Shown here: positions 23,329 through 27,163 of the stretch, one piece after another
How positions within the stretch are numbered: the first letter of the stretch is position 1
Layout of the letters: each line of letters begins with the position of its first letter
Virus record (IMG/VR): IMGVR_UViG_3300010885_091047
Location: 1 to 27,163 of that record
Length of the DNA stretch: 27,163 nucleotides
Source: a virus
Reading direction: 5' to 3' (one strand)
Translations under genes and position numbers: made by a program
Notes under the pieces: model-generated
Told to the model about the DNA's origin: nothing
Database searches by the model: none
What the model saw: the letters and a program-made list of their open reading frames with translations, nothing else

Positions 23329-23415
23329 ATGGCTGCCTTTACAAACAAATTCAAGAATGGGATGATAATTAAGTCTGAGGTCCGTGCCGAGGTCGATGCA
23401 CACAGAGAACTATAG
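23329..23415 (+). CDS. 28-codon micro-ORF in frame with, and just before, the fibre gene
   Basis: A short frame from ATG 23329 to TAG 23413-23415, encoding MAAFTNKFKNGMIIKSEVRA and eight more residues. It is in the same frame as the fibre gene, whose ATG follows the TAG by three bases. It could be a leader peptide coupling translation of the fibre, a remnant of a longer fibre N-terminus cut by the amber codon, or chance. There is no ribosome binding site. Confidence 0.2.
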   Translation: MAAFTNKFKNGMIIKSEVRAEVDAHREL

Positions 23416-23418
23416 ATT

Positions 23419-24822
23419 ATGGTCGTCAAAAAGATTATCAACGACAGGCAACGAGCCCGAAGGGTTTATGGTTTCGTCCAAAGACTTCCAGACCCCGTCT
23501 CGCTCGGAGCGGCAGAAAGCAACGTAGCCATGTTTAACCTAGATTGGAAAGAATCAGTAAGGTTTGCGTCGACAGGAAACATCAGCTTGCCACCCGGAGA
23601 TCCACTCCAGGCCATAGACGGTACCATGCTCGACGACGGTGATAGAATTCTATTAAAAGACCAACTCACCGCCTCGGAAAATGGAATCTATATCGTCAAT
23701 GTCGGCGGTGGAACTTGGGACAGATCAGAAGATGCCATCCCAGGAGATACTTTGACCTGCGGTGCCGTTACCTATGTCGAAGACGGCGTAGTGAATGGCG
23801 GAAGTAAGTGGATAGTATCGACCAAACACGTCATATTAGGCAACGACATAACTTGGGTGCTATTCGACAGAGGCAATGACTGGATAGTTTCAGGTTCCGG
23901 TGGCCAGATGAAAACATCGGATCCGGTTGCCATAGGCAACGAAGGATTTTCTTCGGAAATTGCAGACGACGTGTTCCTCTACGTTTCAGGATCTAGACAC
24001 TATGGTCAATCTATCGACAGGGGTATTTCTCTTTTTACAGGAGACGTAACAATAAGCGGCACCGTCAACATGACTACCAGCGACGGTTTCTATGGCGATC
24101 TTATGGAAATCAGCGGATCGCTTCGAGTCACGACTGGTTCTTTTGCATTGCAACATGCCGGCACCAATGATTATTTGTTCTTTGTTGATTCTGAGACAGG
24201 GAACACTACTATTGATGGCAGCATGTTTTTCTCTGGATCAATGGCCCAAGGATATAATTCAATGGCCACGGGAATAGCATCACAAGCCATTGGTCTTTTT
24301 GCGCTATCACAAAGATTTGGACAATTTTCTCATGGTGCCTCCGGGGTAGGCCCGGATTATTCTTCTAATTTTTATGGACAAGGATTTTCACAATATGCTC
24401 GGCACGTTTGGACGGCAGAGGGATTGGCAGGAAATTCTGAAACTTATTTCATGGGGTATGATGACACAAATAATTTATCAAGATATTTGTATCTTGAAGA
24501 CGGCAAAGCCTATTATGTTAAAGCATCAGCAATAATATCCGAAACAGCGGCATCTCCATATCAAGCGGCACTAATTAGAGAATCCCTCATATACGTCGAA
24601 GCCGGCACCGCATATCGAGTAGCAATCAACGATACTTTAAGCATGCCCAATACCGCCGTTTACGATTTTGATGTTGATGTTGATTCGACGGGACCTTTCG
24701 ATTCTTTGACTTTCAAAATAACAGCCAATGACGCCGGCACAATTCCACCGAACACTTTCGCCAACCCGATAAGGGGAACAGTCACTATAGAAATGTCAGA
24801 AATATTGGGATACAAGCCCTGA
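23419..24822 (+). CDS. Tail fibre protein with YadA-head-like repeats
   Basis: A 467-residue fibre protein. Residues about 48-155 contain a widespread phage fibre module: VRFASTGNISLPPG, LDDGDRILLKDQLTASENGI, YIVNVGGGTWDRSEDA, TYVEDGVVNGGSKWIV. Residues about 180-260 (DDVFLYVSGS, FTGDVTISGTV, LMEISGSLRVTTGSF) form a beta-strand linker that recurs in the next gene. Residues about 278-310 (MAQGYNSMATGIASQAIGLF, then ALSQRFGQFSHGASG) resemble the A-x-G-x-x-S-x-A-x-G repeats of YadA-type trimeric adhesin heads. The C-terminus is a strand-rich domain (YLYLEDGKAYYVKASAII, then AYRVAINDTLSM and TFKITANDAGTIPPN), probably the receptor-facing tip. Composition shifts from GC-richer in the first half to AT-richer after about 24150. 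ATG 23419 has no strong ribosome binding site. Confidence 0.8.
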   Translation: MVVKKIINDRQRARRVYGFVQRLPDPVSLGAAESNVAMFNLDWKESVRFASTGNISLPPGDPLQAIDGTMLDDGDRILLKDQLTASENGIYIVNVGGGTWDRSEDAIPGDTLTCGAVTYVEDGVVNGGSKWIVSTKHVILGNDITWVLFDRGNDWIVSGSGGQMKTSDPVAIGNEGFSSEIADDVFLYVSGSRHYGQSIDRGISLFTGDVTISGTVNMTTSDGFYGDLMEISGSLRVTTGSFALQHAGTNDYLFFVDSETGNTTIDGSMFFSGSMAQGYNSMATGIASQAIGLFALSQRFGQFSHGASGVGPDYSSNFYGQGFSQYARHVWTAEGLAGNSETYFMGYDDTNNLSRYLYLEDGKAYYVKASAIISETAASPYQAALIRESLIYVEAGTAYRVAINDTLSMPNTAVYDFDVDVDSTGPFDSLTFKITANDAGTIPPNTFANPIRGTVTIEMSEILGYKP

Positions 24823-24853
24823 CCTTGATTAACCTATAGAGCGCGAGAAACCA

Positions 24854-27163
24854 ATGTCAAAAAAACACTTCAGGGAGGCAGGAGATAAAACGCTATATAG
24901 CGTCTCTCAAACCGCAGTTGTCAACGCACCTCCCGATTTAATAATGAAATCACCCTTTGCCGACATTGGCGAAGATGTTTATTTTTACGTTTCGGGCTCA
25001 ATAGACGGGCATGATGCCATGGACCGCCACGTCTCAGTCTTTGGTGGCGATGTTGTTATCAGTGGTTCGCTGCGCGTCGAGGGCGGCGAAATGACGGGCG
25101 ATTTTAAATTCGATTGCAACACTCTGGAACTAACGGGTTCTATCGACGTCGATGGCAACGGAATATTCAAGACAGGCATGACAGGGTCGTTGACGCAACT
25201 CCCTGACGGCACTTCTTATCTAATCGCTGGAGAAAATATAAACATCGTTACCGGCACAAAAGGTGGCGTCACGATTTCAGTTGATCAAAACATGATCATC
25301 AATTCGTTGCATAGCAATACCGAACTTTCACTATCAGCTACGGATAATCTTTTGTTATCAGCCAATGGTGGAACATATTCTTTGGCCACACCTGCTGATG
25401 TTACAAATTACCCAGCTGTTTTTGGAAATAGCTCTTTAGTAGGTGCAGTATTAGAGGCCAAGTCGGAAGGTTACGCGTACTATCGTAAAGGATATCTACT
25501 TGCAGGAAACATAGACATCAATGGCAACCTAGACATCACCTCCGTTGGTACCATGAGGCCTGGGTGGGATGACGAACGAGACATAGACATATATGTCAAC
25601 GGCGTTCTACAACATCGTTATCATAGTGAAAATTTAGCATCCGATTTTTATATGGTCGACGATCATACGATACATTTCAACGATTACGAAAATTTCACGT
25701 CGGATGAAGTTGTAACGATCATCGTCAAAAATTCCAATGGAGCTCCTTTTGGCACAGGATATATCCCTCCTCCGGCTGTCACGATGGTCGGAGATGTTAT
25801 TGGTGATTCCAATTCTTCGACGGTGGCGCGCATCCGAAGCAGAACTGTTTCTTCGGTTGCTCCTAATGATGGTGACGTTTATGCTTGGAATTTTGCAGCA
25901 AATCAATGGGTGCCCACAGCCATTTCGGCCGCCTCTGGCACGCCTGGTGGCACAAACTCGCAAATTCAATTTAATGACAATGACTCTTTTGGTGGCGATG
26001 CGCAACTGACTTACGACAAAACGACGGACACTCTTTCTGGCATCGTCATAAAAGCTTCAACTGGATTTTCTGGGTCTTTGACCCGTCTAACTGACGGAAA
26101 ATCCTATCTAATAGCTTCTTCTAGTAGTACATGTTCACAAACAGGAAGCATATCAATAGCTACGGGATCCAATGGCCAAGTCACAATATCTTCTTATGTT
26201 TTCCCAGACAACTTGACAGTATCTTTGTCTGGTGGTAAAACTTTCGGTAGATATGCCAGTGGCGACGTAATACCAGCAAAAGGTAAAACTCCTGCGGAAG
26301 TTATACTAATGGCCATAGCTGAACCAATAAATCCAACAGTTTCTTTGAGTTCGGCAACAACAATACAATTTAACCAAACTACAATTAGCAACATTTTGAA
26401 CTTTAGTTACGTAATAAACAGCCTAGGAGCTTCAATTTCCTCGGTCGCGCTGGATTGGCGTAGAAATAACTCGGGTGGGTGGACTTCGTTGTCAACAAAT
26501 ACCGGTTTAACCACTTACACTCACGGCTATTCGGATTCTAGCTATAATGCGCAACCATTTAATTACAGATACAGGGCGACGGATTCACAAGGTGCATCAA
26601 GCATTGCCACGTTTAACATAACACCATCGGTCTATGTCTCACCGTCTTTCTCGTTGTCAATAGCGGCGTCTTCTATAACTTCGCCAGAGACCAACACAAA
26701 GCGCGAAAAAGGAAATGTTTCTACTGTCATCGGAGGCACAATAACAAAGAACAGTCCGCTAGTGACCATGACACATTATTCTGTTCAATACCAGATCAAT
26801 GGAGCAGGCTCTTGGATAAATGTACCAGGATTGTCTTCAGTTGTCATTTCAGGAAATCCCCCTAGCGTCATTATACCCTCTACGATCCATAACGATGTAT
26901 CGCTTAAGTCCTCAGATAACATAGCTTATCGTATACAGGTGACTGATGGCTATCAAACGACTAATTCGTCAAGCGTGGCGGTCGATTTCATAAACATCAT
27001 ATTCTATGGTTCTTCAGCTTCAAAGCCTACAACTTCGAGTGACATCAGAAACCTAGATAATCGTGTCTTTGCCGATCGTACCAGTAATCCTTTAACTCTG
27101 GACACTGGAACAGCAAACAAGATATTTACTGTAGCCATGCCGTCTTCTTTGTCATTGACGAGC
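24854..27163 (+). CDS. Large modular tail fibre protein (3' truncated by window edge)
   Basis: An open frame of 770 codons that runs past the right edge without a stop; I translated it throughout. The start is ATG 24854, with GAG six bases upstream. Residues 38-95 (EDVYFYVSGS, FGGDVVISGSLRVEGG) repeat the linker of the preceding fibre. Residues 111-142 and 407-446 are two copies of a module: GSLTQLPDGTSYLIAG...VTIS and GSLTRLTDGKSYLIAS...VTIS. Other familiar fibre segments are DIDIYVNGVLQHRY, VGDVIGDSNSSTVARIRSRT followed by VSSVAPNDGDVYAWN, and TNSQIQFNDNDSFGG. From about residue 495 the protein changes to Ig-like or fibronectin-like beta-sandwich repeats (FNYRYRATDSQGASSIATFN; IAYRIQVTDGYQTTNSS). 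It is probably a long fibre or baseplate-attached appendage; the receptor is unknown. Confidence 0.82.
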   Translation, partial: MSKKHFREAGDKTLYSVSQTAVVNAPPDLIMKSPFADIGEDVYFYVSGSIDGHDAMDRHVSVFGGDVVISGSLRVEGGEMTGDFKFDCNTLELTGSIDVDGNGIFKTGMTGSLTQLPDGTSYLIAGENINIVTGTKGGVTISVDQNMIINSLHSNTELSLSATDNLLLSANGGTYSLATPADVTNYPAVFGNSSLVGAVLEAKSEGYAYYRKGYLLAGNIDINGNLDITSVGTMRPGWDDERDIDIYVNGVLQHRYHSENLASDFYMVDDHTIHFNDYENFTSDEVVTIIVKNSNGAPFGTGYIPPPAVTMVGDVIGDSNSSTVARIRSRTVSSVAPNDGDVYAWNFAANQWVPTAISAASGTPGGTNSQIQFNDNDSFGGDAQLTYDKTTDTLSGIVIKASTGFSGSLTRLTDGKSYLIASSSSTCSQTGSISIATGSNGQVTISSYVFPDNLTVSLSGGKTFGRYASGDVIPAKGKTPAEVILMAIAEPINPTVSLSSATTIQFNQTTISNILNFSYVINSLGASISSVALDWRRNNSGGWTSLSTNTGLTTYTHGYSDSSYNAQPFNYRYRATDSQGASSIATFNITPSVYVSPSFSLSIAASSITSPETNTKREKGNVSTVIGGTITKNSPLVTMTHYSVQYQINGAGSWINVPGLSSVVISGNPPSVIIPSTIHNDVSLKSSDNIAYRIQVTDGYQTTNSSSVAVDFINIIFYGSSASKPTTSSDIRNLDNRVFADRTSNPLTLDTGTANKIFTVAMPSSLSLTS

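Noticed and set aside
23338-23369. TTTACA ... GATAAT, a sigma-70-like promoter before the fibre gene
   Set aside because: The spacing is 20 bases rather than about 17 and both boxes are imperfect; not enough to call.
23413-23415. Whole-genome TAG recoding
   Set aside because: Several clear genes end in TAG (for example at 3224-3226 and 10730-10732), so TAG works as a stop in this phage.

Overview
The window reads as part of the genome of a contractile-tailed (myovirus-like, T4-related) bacteriophage in Caudoviricetes, close to wall-to-wall coding. The T4 assignment rests on a gp55-like late sigma factor, a gp5-like baseplate hub, a gp25-family wedge protein and a gp6/baseplate-J-like wedge protein in near-T4 order, followed by large adhesin-like baseplate and fibre proteins. 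The host cannot be named from sequence. A lipobox lipoprotein and a tail-borne peptidoglycan peptidase fit a bacterial, probably Gram-negative, host.

Layout. 1-1.8 kb: two GT-B glycosyltransferases, the first truncated by the window edge. 1.8-3.2 kb: a small membrane protein, the gp55-like sigma factor and a small helical protein, coupled or nearly touching. 3.2-9.2 kb: baseplate core (hub OB/beta-helix protein, a Pro/Ala-rich protein ending in an NlpC/P60-CHAP-like peptidase, gp25, gp6). 9.2-20.7 kb: seven tail or baseplate-decoration genes, with DNRLRE-like, LamG-like, nidogen/adhesin-like, beta-repeat and collagen-like regions. 20.75-21.3 kb: a HAD phosphatase. 21.3-23.3 kb: a block on the minus strand holding an unknown protein, a PTH2 peptidyl-tRNA hydrolase, a NADAR (YbiA-like) N-glycosidase, an Ala-rich lipoprotein and one possible small gene. 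23.4 kb to the end: two tail-fibre genes sharing a module, the second running off the window.

How it works together. The sigma factor would direct late transcription of the tail genes. The hub, peptidase, gp25 and gp6 build the baseplate and breach the wall. The adhesin-like, collagen-like and fibre proteins probably mediate attachment. The minus-strand block interrupts the structural genes and looks like an accessory (moron) island: NADAR and PTH2 point to nucleotide/ADP-ribose repair and tRNA salvage, possibly countering host defence.

Base composition is patchy. Single 60-base lines counted by hand gave about 45% GC in the glycosyltransferase and HAD genes, about 23-25% in the 10-18.6 kb baseplate genes, and about 65% in the lipoprotein gene. 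No tRNA, rRNA, CRISPR array, insertion sequence or integrase was seen. No gene-free stretch exceeds 300 bases if the two weak small ORFs at 23.1-23.4 kb are accepted. If both are rejected, 23047-23418 is a 372-base gap holding only a short inverted repeat.
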